A DNA stretch of 64,000 bases from NCBI RefSeq assembly GCF_003833015.1, contig NZ_RJLQ01000017.1:1-64000 (forward strand), in the 5' to 3' direction. The stretch comes from Clostridium sp. E02. Its GTDB lineage: Bacteria > Bacillota > Clostridia > Lachnospirales > Lachnospiraceae. Positions 43,898-51,408 of the stretch are shown here, in pieces (within the stretch, counting starts at the first letter, position 1; each line of letters begins with the position of its first letter). The notes under the pieces are model-generated. The model made no database searches. It saw only the letters and a list, made by a program, of their open reading frames with translations, and was not told the origin of the DNA. A program made the translations under genes and the position numbers.

Positions 43898-43941
43898 GCC
43901 GTCCTCTGATACAGTACATAATGTATCAAAGGGCGGTTTTT
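43898..43941 (+). terminator. Terminator of tRNA-Leu
   Basis: GCCGTCC pairs with GGGCGGT with wobbles, with an inner TGATACA/TGTATCA stem, then TTTTT (to 43941). It may also act on the convergent agr2 transcript, but the T-run on that strand is short. Confidence 0.8.
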
Positions 43942-43988
43942 CGCATCCAGTCATGTGACAGACTAAACTATATTTGATTCTTTCTTTT

Positions 43989-44588
43989 TCATGAAAGTTC
44001 ATGCCTCCACAGCTTTACGATCTCCTTGCTTTTTTCTAAGATCAGCAGAAAGGCCGAAGCACACACACCTAAACTCAATAAAGGTCCAATGGGATAAACC
44101 AAAAACGTATTTAATAGAAAACTCAAAGTAAAGCAGCACAGATTTATTGCAATTAGAAGGATCCTTGATTTTTTCCGGTAATACAGAAATTCTTTTTCAT
44201 CCAGCCTTTTATTTTCATTGTCTACAGGGCTGTATCGAATTATAATCCCATCAGCCAGTGCCAGTGCCATGAAACACACAAACAATTGATCAAATACCCT
44301 TGAAATCAAAAGAATAATAAATATGTAAGTACAGGAAAATACATAGCATCCGATCTTTGTCCTCGCATGATAGCCTCCTGCATTTCTTCGTAGGGGAATC
44401 AGTACACAACCAATTATAAGCAATTCAGGAATCATTCCCAACATGGCTGCAATACAAAAATAAGAAACACAGTGGATTCCTTTTAAAACTAGACAATTAA
44501 GTCCAAATTCATAAATCTCTCTCTCTTCTTTTATAATCATATGATTGCGAAGCAGCAATTCTATGATATAACTTCTCCATCTCGTCAT
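43989..44588 (-). CDS. agrB: AgrB-type accessory gene regulator membrane protease (agrB2)
   Basis: This 199-residue AgrB has the core PLRRNAGGYHARTKIGC with catalytic His74 and Cys81, seven apart. About five to six membrane segments surround it. It is the last gene of the leftward run regulator - kinase - agrD2 - thl - adc - ctfA - ctfB - agrB2, 28 bases after ctfB and with its own AAAGGTGATG site. It presumably processes AgrD2, encoded about 3.4 kb upstream; the separation of agrD from agrB by metabolic genes is unusual. The run then meets the convergent tRNA-Leu. Confidence 0.92.
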   Translation of the reverse strand: MTRWRSYIIELLLRNHMIIKEEREIYEFGLNCLVLKGIHCVSYFCIAAMLGMIPELLIIGCVLIPLRRNAGGYHARTKIGCYVFSCTYIFIILLISRVFDQLFVCFMALALADGIIIRYSPVDNENKRLDEKEFLYYRKKSRILLIAINLCCFTLSFLLNTFLVYPIGPLLSLGVCASAFLLILEKSKEIVKLWRHELS

Positions 44589-44616
44589 TTACCCATCACC
44601 TTTATTTATAGCTTAT

Positions 44617-45273
44617 TTACACTTCCATTACTTTTAAATCTGGCGAAATCGTTAATTTTGCCTCCGTTGCGTTTTGAACCTCTTCAACGGTGACGTTAGG
44701 TGCTATTTCTTTTAAGATAAGCCCTTTCCCCGGGCAAACGTCTATAACTGCCATATCTGTAACAATTGTTTTGACGACATGAATAGCCGTCAGGGGAAGT
44801 TTGCATTTTTTCAGTATTTTAGGTGCTCCATTTTTATTCACATGTTCCATAGCCAGAATCACTTTCTTAGCTCCAACCACCAAATCCATGGCACCGCCCA
44901 TTCCAGGCACTTTTTTCCCTGGAATCATCCAGTTTGCCACATTTCCTTCTTCATCCACTTCAAGAGCGCCTAAGACAGTAACATCTACATGCCCACCCCG
45001 AATGATACAAAAGGAGAACGAACTATCAAAAAAACTAGCACCTTTTCTGGTACTTACATAATTGCCTCCCGCATCAATGCAATCAAGGCTTTCCTCCCCA
45101 GATTTTGGTTCTGGACCAACACCTAATATTCCATTTTCCGCTTGGAGCATAATATCTACCCCTTCTGGGATGTAATTTGCAACCATGGTAGGCATTCCTA
45201 CTCCAAGATTTACTACATTTCCATCTTTTAATTCCTTTGCGATCCTTTTTACAATAAATTCTCTATTGTTCAT
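44617..45273 (-). CDS. ctfB: Acetoacetyl-CoA:acetate/butyrate CoA-transferase subunit B
   Basis: This 218-residue beta subunit of a family I CoA-transferase has its catalytic glutamate, Glu46, in LQAENGILGVGP, which forms the glutamyl-CoA thioester. It overlaps the A subunit gene by 11 bases, indicating coupled translation. With CtfA it moves CoA from acetoacetyl-CoA to acetate or butyrate, giving acetoacetate for the decarboxylase encoded two genes upstream. The related AtoA/ScoB enzymes share this fold; the linked decarboxylase favours the acetone-forming role. Confidence 0.9.
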   Translation of the reverse strand: MNNREFIVKRIAKELKDGNVVNLGVGMPTMVANYIPEGVDIMLQAENGILGVGPEPKSGEESLDCIDAGGNYVSTRKGASFFDSSFSFCIIRGGHVDVTVLGALEVDEEGNVANWMIPGKKVPGMGGAMDLVVGAKKVILAMEHVNKNGAPKILKKCKLPLTAIHVVKTIVTDMAVIDVCPGKGLILKEIAPNVTVEEVQNATEAKLTISPDLKVMEV

Positions 45274-45934
45274 TTTCCCGTCCCACCTTTACAATCGCAT
45301 TGACAAAGATACCAGGTACATTCACATGATTGGGATCTATTTCGCCAGTCTCTACAAGCTCATTCACCTCTGCAATCACGTAATCTGCTGCGGTTGCCAT
45401 TACAATATTGAAATTACGTGCAGATCCATTGATAACAAGATTTCCTAATTCATCTGCTTTATTTGCCTTTATTAGTGCTACATTTGCTTTTAATGGCAGT
45501 TCCAGCAAATAGTCTTTCTCATTTATCTTGACTTTTTCCTTCCCCTCTTCGACAATTGTTCCGATCCCTACTGGAGTTAAAACACCGCCGAGACCAGAAC
45601 CGCCTGCCCGAATTTTTTCAGCCAACGTTCCCTGTGGGAAAAGTTTTATATCTGCTTCCTTGGTCATGAGAAGTCTTCCGGTCTCTGGATTGGACCCTAT
45701 GTAAGATGCAAAAACCCGTTTTACCCTTCCACTTTTTACCAATTCATAGATCGACAACTCCTTTGTCCCCGTATCATTTGATATTATGGTTAGATCTTTG
45801 GCTGTATTGGAATGAAGCAGAGCAGAAATCAGTGTTTCCGGATGCCCTCCTGCCAAAAAGCCACCAACCATTACGCCGTCTCCATCTTTGATCTTCCCTA
45901 CCGCATCTGCGGCATTCATTAATTTGCTTTTCAT
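45263..45934 (-). CDS. ctfA: Acetoacetyl-CoA:acetate/butyrate CoA-transferase subunit A
   Basis: This 223-residue alpha subunit has the glycine-rich CoA-binding start DGVMVGGFLAGGHPETLI and the RAGGSGLGGVLTPVGIGT segment. It starts 19 bases after the adc stop and overlaps ctfB. Position between decarboxylase and B subunit within the agr2 run defines its role in acetoacetate release. Confidence 0.9.
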   Translation of the reverse strand: MKSKLMNAADAVGKIKDGDGVMVGGFLAGGHPETLISALLHSNTAKDLTIISNDTGTKELSIYELVKSGRVKRVFASYIGSNPETGRLLMTKEADIKLFPQGTLAEKIRAGGSGLGGVLTPVGIGTIVEEGKEKVKINEKDYLLELPLKANVALIKANKADELGNLVINGSARNFNIVMATAADYVIAEVNELVETGEIDPNHVNVPGIFVNAIVKVGRENEQ

Positions 45935-45953
45935 GTCGAAAGCCTCCTCCGTA

Positions 45954-46694
45954 CTAATTTAAATAGTCATGCAATACCCTTGCATATGGTAATGTCAAAT
46001 CAGCAATAAAGTGTTTTCCAGCCATACAAGTTTTAACTGGTAAGTCTGCTACCGGAGCATTGACATGAGGGGTCAGACTTAATCTGGCCGGTCCTGACCA
46101 GGAACCTTTCACTTTAATATCCTCCAGGTTGTAGGCTACAAGCTGAGCAATCTTAGGTTTCCCGTCCACATCCGGAATTATTTTTAAATTAACCTGAGTT
46201 TTGGCTATGGTGCGGGCTATGGATTTTTCATCAAATCTATTATATTTAAATGGCATGGTTCCCATGGATACAAGAATATTATTATAATATAATGTACCAG
46301 TTAATGTTTCCGTGTCCTCGACTTTAAGACTGGGTTTCCCCCATTTCTTTGGAAATCCCCAAATCTCTCGTCCACCAAGAATGGCGGGTCCATTGTCTAA
46401 GTACATCTGTGCCGTGAAATTGCAGGGTTCCCCTTCAAACATACAAGGAATTACAATACCACTTTCTTCATAACAGCCTAAACCGGAGGAATCTGGCATT
46501 TTAATATATTCATACAAAACCGTATTGCTTCCATCTGGTTTTAATGGTTCCGGGACTGCTCTTTGAATGGCAGCCGGATCCGATTCATAGGTAATGGTAA
46601 AGAACTCCCGGTTGATAAACCGGCATGGCGGACGGCCATAGCTTGGACTAGAAGCAGGCATACAATATAACGAAAGAATCTCTTCTTGATTCAT
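45954..46694 (-). CDS. adc: Acetoacetate decarboxylase
   Basis: This 246-residue enzyme converts acetoacetate to acetone and CO2 through a Schiff base. The lysine pair Lys116-Lys117 in REIWGFPKKWGKP corresponds to Lys115/116 of the Clostridium acetobutylicum enzyme, and the conserved glutamates near YEESGIVIP are present. Length fits the classical Adc group. It lies between the thiolase (30-base gap) and ctfA. No alcohol dehydrogenase gene is in the run, so the end product may be acetone unless one elsewhere reduces it. Confidence 0.93.
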   Translation of the reverse strand: MNQEEILSLYCMPASSPSYGRPPCRFINREFFTITYESDPAAIQRAVPEPLKPDGSNTVLYEYIKMPDSSGLGCYEESGIVIPCMFEGEPCNFTAQMYLDNGPAILGGREIWGFPKKWGKPSLKVEDTETLTGTLYYNNILVSMGTMPFKYNRFDEKSIARTIAKTQVNLKIIPDVDGKPKIAQLVAYNLEDIKVKGSWSGPARLSLTPHVNAPVADLPVKTCMAGKHFIADLTLPYARVLHDYLN

Positions 46695-46724
46695 ACAGAA
46701 TCTCCTTTCTTTTGCTTTCAGGAA

Positions 46725-47909
46725 TTAAACCAATGCATTCTCAACCAACATGGCAATTCCCATTCCGCCTCCAATGCAAAGGGAAGCTACTCCGTAACGC
46801 TTGTTTGTTCTCACCATCTCATGAATCAGTGTTACTAGAATTCTAGCTCCACTTGCACCCACTGGATGCCCAAGTGCTATGGCACCTCCATTGACATTTA
46901 ATTTATTCGAATCAATTCCTAGCTCCTTGCTTACAGCCAGTGCCTGGGAAGCAAACGCTTCATTTATTTCAAAGAGATCAATATCACTCAGAGAGAGATC
47001 CATTTTTTTTAGAAGTGTAGAAACTGCCTTTAACGGTCCCATCCCCATATAGGCGGGATCAACTCCAACTAGTGAGTAGCCTTTTATGTAAGCACACGGT
47101 TTTAATTCATATTCTTTGCACTTATGTTCCGTAACAACCAACATAGCAGCGGCACCATCACTAATGGGTGAGGCATTTCCTGCAGTCACTGTACCATCGG
47201 GCTTAAATACAGTTTTTAATTTGGATAATTTTTCTATCGTGGAATCAGATCTAACGTGTTCATCCTCTGAAAAAATGATTTCTTCTTTTTTCTTTTTTAC
47301 TGTTACAGGGACAATCTGGCTTTCAAACACTTTTTTATTAATTGCTTCTGCCGCCCTTCGATTGCTTTCGTATGCAAGTTCATCCTGATCACGTCTGGAA
47401 ATATTATATTTCTCTGCAACATTTTCTGCTGTGATTCCCATGTGGTAATGATTCAATGAGCAGGTAAGCCCATCCATAACCAGACTGTCTACTAGTTCTC
47501 CATTTCCCAAGCGGTATCCGTTTCTTGCTTTTTTAAGAAGATAGGGAGCACTTGACATGTTTTCCATTCCTCCGGCCAAAACAACTTCTCTCTGTTCTGC
47601 CAAAAGGGACTCATAAGCCAAAGCAACTGTGTGCAATCCAGAACCACAGACTGTGTTAATGGTGGAAGCAGGTACCTCCTGTGGTAACCCTGCTTTTAAA
47701 GCTGCCTGTCTGGCTGAATTCTGACCTGAACCTGCCTGAAGAACATTCCCTAGATATACCGCATCGATTTTTGTACGTTCCAAATTACTTTGCTCCATGC
47801 AAGCTTTTATGACTGTTGATGCCATATCCGCAGCACTTATAGATGATAATGTCCCATTAAAGGAACCAAGTGCAGTCCTTAAAGGACTTACCAAAGCTAT
47901 CTTTTTCAT
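46725..47909 (-). CDS. thlA: Acetyl-CoA C-acetyltransferase (thiolase)
   Basis: This 394-residue thiolase condenses two acetyl-CoA to acetoacetyl-CoA. The nucleophile is Cys88 in NTVCGSG; the C-terminal GHPVGASG and CIGGGMG motifs supply the His and second Cys. The start at 47909 (MKKIALVSP) has GAGGAG eight bases upstream, and it begins 37 bases after the agrD2 stop. Together with CtfAB and Adc it completes a route from acetyl-CoA to acetone. No 3-hydroxybutyryl-CoA dehydrogenase, crotonase or bcd is linked, so a butyrate role is less likely from context. Confidence 0.94.
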   Translation of the reverse strand: MKKIALVSPLRTALGSFNGTLSSISAADMASTVIKACMEQSNLERTKIDAVYLGNVLQAGSGQNSARQAALKAGLPQEVPASTINTVCGSGLHTVALAYESLLAEQREVVLAGGMENMSSAPYLLKKARNGYRLGNGELVDSLVMDGLTCSLNHYHMGITAENVAEKYNISRRDQDELAYESNRRAAEAINKKVFESQIVPVTVKKKKEEIIFSEDEHVRSDSTIEKLSKLKTVFKPDGTVTAGNASPISDGAAAMLVVTEHKCKEYELKPCAYIKGYSLVGVDPAYMGMGPLKAVSTLLKKMDLSLSDIDLFEINEAFASQALAVSKELGIDSNKLNVNGGAIALGHPVGASGARILVTLIHEMVRTNKRYGVASLCIGGGMGIAMLVENALV

Positions 47910-47946
47910 GAAATTCACTCCTCTCATTTAAACCATGAGTCCATCG

Positions 47947-48105
47947 TCAAAGTAAGTGTTCGCGTTTATTTAATTTCATAACATCTTCTGGTAGTTTTGG
48001 CTGATAGCCAATGAAGAAACAAGAGGAATTGGCCTCTTTAACTGCTGAATCTCTGATTACTTTTGAAGCTAATTTGAGCGAAAACTGTTTGATTTCTTTT
48101 TTCAT
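47947..48105 (-). CDS. agrD: AgrD cyclic lactone autoinducer peptide precursor (agrD2)
   Basis: This 52-residue peptide, not easily found by length-limited gene callers, has a clear AgrD layout. A basic amphipathic helix (about 1-22) is followed by NSSCFFIGYQPKLPEDV (26-42). Cys29 lies ten residues before the tail proline, as in staphylococcal and Listeria AgrD, and the ring is predicted as Cys29-Gly33 (CFFIG) with the cut after Gly33. AAGGAT precedes the ATG. It follows an AgrC-type kinase (141-base gap) and leads directly into thlA-adc-ctfA-ctfB-agrB2. The family call rests on the motif and on AgrB and AgrC in the same run. Confidence 0.9.
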   Translation of the reverse strand: MKKEIKQFSLKLASKVIRDSAVKEANSSCFFIGYQPKLPEDVMKLNKREHLL

Positions 48106-48246
48106 TATTGATCATCCTTTCTTATTGTTTATGTATCTATTTATTGTTTACAGATGCATCTTCTCACCTTGTTATTTATTTTACAATGTTTTATTTATAT
48201 CTTACAGTTTTTCTGTATAACTGACAGAAAAAAGGGCTCCTGTGTA
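48106..48246 (-). promoter_or_regulatory. Spacer between agrC2 and agrD2 with repeats
   Basis: The longest gap in the agr2 run. It contains a direct repeat TTATTGTTTA (48122-48131 and 48141-48150, + strand, 19-base period) just upstream of the agrD2 ribosome binding site. TACAG-N5-CTGTA (48203-48217) lies just upstream, in the reading direction, of a minus-strand TATAAA. An internal AgrA-responsive promoter for agrD2 and the acetone genes is plausible but not proven. No terminator follows agrC2. Confidence 0.35.
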
Positions 48247-49548
48247 TTACTGATTGAATATAATTTTGCAACTGAATTTCTTACTCTCCTCTTCCAAAAC
48301 CATACTACCATTGTATTTTTTGATTACATTTTCTACGTTTAATAACCCAATTCCATGATTTTTTCTTTTTTCAGAAATTGGTTTGCCATGGTTCCATTTT
48401 TTTATCGGTAACGTACTGTTTATTAGATTAACAACAATAATTTCATTGTATTGATCCAATTTAAATACAATGGATCGGTCATCTGGAACCTGATCACAAG
48501 CTTCTATTGCATTATCCAATAAATTACCAAATATGGTAGTCACCTCGATTGGCTCCATAAAGCTAAGATTAACGGTACCAATCTCCAAATCAAATTTAAT
48601 ACCATGTAATTTAGCAATCCTTTTTTTATCATTTAACAATACATTTAAAATCGGATTGTTGGTATAATCTTCCAGTGCCAGAGGGAGGAGCATCTGACTA
48701 ATTTTCTGCGTATAACCAATGGCAAGATCATCTTCCCTTGCCTCATACATATTCTTAATCATATTTAGATGTTTGTTTACGTCATGGAGGATCTTTATGG
48801 ATTCGTTGTATTTTTCTTCCTGACCCTCATAATATTCGTATTGAAGCAACGATTGCTGTTCCAAAAGTCTTAATTTTATCTTTAACTGATTGTATTTTTC
48901 TGCAAATCTTGCAATGTATAAAAAATACAGATCCGCAAGCAACATAAATGCCATGTTAATAAGCAAAAGAATGTATTCTGTCGGGGTACTGATTTTAGAA
49001 AGAACAGACATAATTACAGTTAAATTTACAATACTAAACAAAATAATTATAATTTCGATTCCTAATTGTATTTTTGTAATAAATTCATCCCTCCAAAGCT
49101 TCGAGATAATCAAATAATAAAAAAACAATACAACTAGTTTAGAAAATGTGATTTCAATGCTCATTGCTACAATATTCTTAATGTGATAAATCTGTAATTT
49201 TTCCAGTAAAATTCCCAGAATCATGACCCCAACGGTTTCGCATAAGGTCAATATTAAAATTAATACAGGTATTTCAAAAAAACGATAAAGAGTTTTTGTA
49301 TTCCCATTGTTATAAAAGAATAGATTAATTACAGTAAACAATACAACCCAGCTTATTACATTAATCACTGGATAATTTAATAAATTGATGCTCACAATAA
49401 CCAAATAAGCCACGAGCCGGATCAGTATATAAGGCAACCGGTTATAATAGATTCTCTCCCCTTTTTCTTCAATAAATTGAAACAATATAAGGCTGTTAAT
49501 CAAACAAGAAATCATGATTCCCAAGATAAAAATAAACGTATCTCCCAT
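48247..49548 (-). CDS. agrC: AgrC-type sensor histidine kinase (agr2)
   Basis: This 433-residue kinase has six or seven hydrophobic segments in residues 1-215, a coiled linker, phosphoacceptor His255 in IKILHDVNKHL, N-box NLLDNAIEACDQ and G-box KNHGIGLLNV. It is the receptor expected for the AgrD2-derived peptide. It starts four bases after the regulator stop, so regulator and kinase are coupled, with regulator first (the reverse of agr1). Confidence 0.9.
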   Translation of the reverse strand: MGDTFIFILGIMISCLINSLILFQFIEEKGERIYYNRLPYILIRLVAYLVIVSINLLNYPVINVISWVVLFTVINLFFYNNGNTKTLYRFFEIPVLILILTLCETVGVMILGILLEKLQIYHIKNIVAMSIEITFSKLVVLFFYYLIISKLWRDEFITKIQLGIEIIIILFSIVNLTVIMSVLSKISTPTEYILLLINMAFMLLADLYFLYIARFAEKYNQLKIKLRLLEQQSLLQYEYYEGQEEKYNESIKILHDVNKHLNMIKNMYEAREDDLAIGYTQKISQMLLPLALEDYTNNPILNVLLNDKKRIAKLHGIKFDLEIGTVNLSFMEPIEVTTIFGNLLDNAIEACDQVPDDRSIVFKLDQYNEIIVVNLINSTLPIKKWNHGKPISEKRKNHGIGLLNVENVIKKYNGSMVLEEESKKFSCKIIFNQ

Positions 49549-49552
49549 CTTT

Positions 49553-50296
49553 TTATATACTCCTTTGTATAAATGTATTTAATTTTTTCCTAAATTCCGC
49601 TGATTTTTTCTGTGAAACCGGCAGTTTTTCGTTGTTATTTAAATAAACTTCGTATCCCTTGATTTTTTTAATATGTATTAAATTAACCAAAAAATTTTGA
49701 TGACAAACTTCAAAATTGTATGGCTGCATCTTAGTTGAAACGTATTTCATCTTATCTACAAAGAAATATTCTTCATTTCTTAATTTGATTTTAATCTTTC
49801 TGTTTATATACTCAAAATAATAGATATCATTGATTTCAAAACTTTTTATTTTGTAATCCAATCTTCCATCTCTCGTAATCTCTATAATTTCAAATTTTAT
49901 TATTTCCATATTCTCATGTTCTTCCTTGACGTATCTGATGATTTCATCTAGTTGTTGTTCTGCTTTACTTTTCCGAACTGGTTTTTCTAAATAGGCAAAC
50001 GCATGTACATTATTCATAGCCTGCAAGGCATATTGTTGATAGCTGGTGGTATAAATAATCTTAATGTTACGATTCCATTCATGTAGCTTTTTTCCTGCCT
50101 GAATTCCATTCATCCCTTCCATAGCGATATCAAGAAAAATCGCATCTAAATTTCCATGAAATTGCAACAATATTTCACCTGACTGGAATTGGAAAATTTC
50201 ATATGTAATTCGTTTTTTTTCCATATAATTTTTAATTATTGTTTCTATTTTTTTAGAATCTTTTTTATTGTTATCGCAAATAGCAAGATTTAGCAT
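49553..50296 (-). CDS. agrA: LytTR-family response regulator (agr2, AgrA-like)
   Basis: This 247-residue regulator has a receiver domain with CDNN at 7-10 and phosphoacceptor Asp56 in AIFLDIAMEGMNG, conserved Lys in YLEKPVRK, and a C-terminal LytTR DNA-binding domain (about 135-240). It is first in the leftward run that includes agrC2, agrD2, the acetone genes and agrB2. Its promoter region contains a perfect 9-bp-arm palindrome. It should couple peptide sensing to transcription of the locus (inference from AgrA). Confidence 0.9.
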   Translation of the reverse strand: MLNLAICDNNKKDSKKIETIIKNYMEKKRITYEIFQFQSGEILLQFHGNLDAIFLDIAMEGMNGIQAGKKLHEWNRNIKIIYTTSYQQYALQAMNNVHAFAYLEKPVRKSKAEQQLDEIIRYVKEEHENMEIIKFEIIEITRDGRLDYKIKSFEINDIYYFEYINRKIKIKLRNEEYFFVDKMKYVSTKMQPYNFEVCHQNFLVNLIHIKKIKGYEVYLNNNEKLPVSQKKSAEFRKKLNTFIQRSI

Positions 50297-50336
50297 ATTA
50301 TTCCCCCGATTTTATGTTCCATTCTTTTTGCTTAGT

Positions 50337-50380
50337 TTCATACGAATATATCAATTTTTTATCAAATATTTATTTGATAA
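50337..50380 (-). promoter_or_regulatory. Promoter of agr2 with overlapping palindrome
   Basis: On the minus strand TTGATA (50360-50365), 17 bases, TATGAA (50337-50342). The -35 is one arm of a perfect palindrome TTATCAAAT-N4-ATTTGATAA (50359-50380), so a factor bound there would compete with or recruit polymerase. Confidence 0.5.
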
Positions 50381-50432
50381 TAGATTCTTTCCTGAAAAAT
50401 ACAATAATCTTAAGGTATATTATTAAAAAATA

Positions 50433-50441
50433 TGGTATACT
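50433..50441 (+). promoter_or_regulatory. Extended -10 promoter of the DUF3298-like lipoprotein gene
   Basis: TGG followed by TATACT (50436-50441) is an extended -10 with no clear -35. It lies 30 bases before the gene. Confidence 0.5.
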
Positions 50442-50470
50442 GATACAGACTTTACGAAAGAGAGAAAGGA

Positions 50471-51337
50471 GTGATTAAAACGAAATACAAACAGAATTTA
50501 CTTACAGTTATGATCGGTGTTGGCCTTTTGCTTAGTGGTTGTGGCAATCACAATTATGTGGAGACCAAGAAAGCGCAAAGCCCAGCATCAGTTCCTATGG
50601 AAACGATGTCAAAGGAATCAAGTAATACGAAACCAGTAACCATTACAACAGAGAAAGAACAGGGAAAAGAAAGTCAAACAAGCACAGACAATGCAGATGA
50701 ACAACCCGCTGCAAAGAGGGCATCTTCCATACTGAGAACCTATAAAGAGGGAAATGTCACCATTCAATACCCTGAAATTTCTAACACCGATTATCCGGAC
50801 ATAGAAGAACGCATCAACGAACAGTTAAGAACAAATGCCCTTTATATAATGAACGCCTATGAGGTTGACCCGGATAAAGACAATTTATCCATTAATTGTG
50901 ATGTGATCTCCATAGACAGGAACCGAATTACTGCGGTGTATCAAGGTCTCTATTATGCAAAAGAAGCCGCGTATCCCAACAACATTTATTTTACGAACTC
51001 AGTCGACTTTTCCTCTGTTAAAAACTTAAGACTCAATGATTATGTGGATCCAAAGGTAGTTGTGGAAGCTATTTTGTCTGGGGATTATCAGTTTCTTTCT
51101 GCCACACCTGAAATTGAAGAAGCTTTAAAGTCTTACTTGCAGGAAACAAACAAAGAAACTCTTACCCGTATTCTTCAAAAAGCCGATTTCACGAATGCTT
51201 CTACTTCCGACTCAGATCTCTCTCTTTTTCCGGAATCCTTTAGTTATGAGGACAAAGGAAGCATTATTGTGTCGATCTCTGTCCCTCATGCTTTAGGGGA
51301 TTTTGCAGTGATTTCATATTCTCCGGAGACAAAATAA
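50471..51337 (+). CDS. Putative lipoprotein with DUF4163/DUF3298-like (RsiV/PdaC-type) domain
   Basis: This protein of about 288 residues has a lipoprotein signal with lipobox LLLSGC (Cys24), a Ser/Thr/Glu-rich linker (to about residue 95) and a C-terminal domain of about 190 residues. The segments VTIQYPEI and DIEERINEQLR, and a region resembling YPDVFSLEDLF-type turns, suggest the DUF4163/DUF3298 pair seen in RsiV and PdaC. The GTG start overlaps the AAAGGAG site, so the exact start is uncertain; the next ATG would shorten the signal too far. It is divergent from agr2; whether the two are linked is unknown. Confidence 0.65.
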   Translation: MIKTKYKQNLLTVMIGVGLLLSGCGNHNYVETKKAQSPASVPMETMSKESSNTKPVTITTEKEQGKESQTSTDNADEQPAAKRASSILRTYKEGNVTIQYPEISNTDYPDIEERINEQLRTNALYIMNAYEVDPDKDNLSINCDVISIDRNRITAVYQGLYYAKEAAYPNNIYFTNSVDFSSVKNLRLNDYVDPKVVVEAILSGDYQFLSATPEIEEALKSYLQETNKETLTRILQKADFTNASTSDSDLSLFPESFSYEDKGSIIVSISVPHALGDFAVISYSPETK

Positions 51338-51346
51338 CAAAAATAG

Positions 51347-51375
51347 TTGCCATTTATCCCTTTCTCTGATAAAAT
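51347..51375 (+). promoter_or_regulatory. Promoter of uraA-upp
   Basis: TTGCCA (51347-51352), 17 bases, TAAAAT (51370-51375), with only about 30 bases between it and the gene, too short for a PyrR-type attenuator. Confidence 0.7.
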
Positions 51376-51408
51376 AGGACGGAAAATAAAAAGAAACGGG
51401 GTAGAAGA

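Noticed and set aside
43670-44002. Minus-strand open frame of 110 codons across the tRNA-Leu region
   Set aside because: It is an antisense reading of the tRNA gene and its terminator (the VGLEPTRCYHQRILSPSRLP stretch is a well-known artefact of tRNA-Leu loci) and is not a protein gene.
48011-48220. Plus-strand open frame of 69 codons opposite agrD2
   Set aside because: It is the antisense shadow of agrD2, which has the ribosome binding site, family motif and operon context on the minus strand.
51338-51408. Possible PyrR attenuator or uracil riboswitch before uraA
   Set aside because: The promoter leaves only about 30 bases of leader, and no PyrR-binding or terminator structure is seen.
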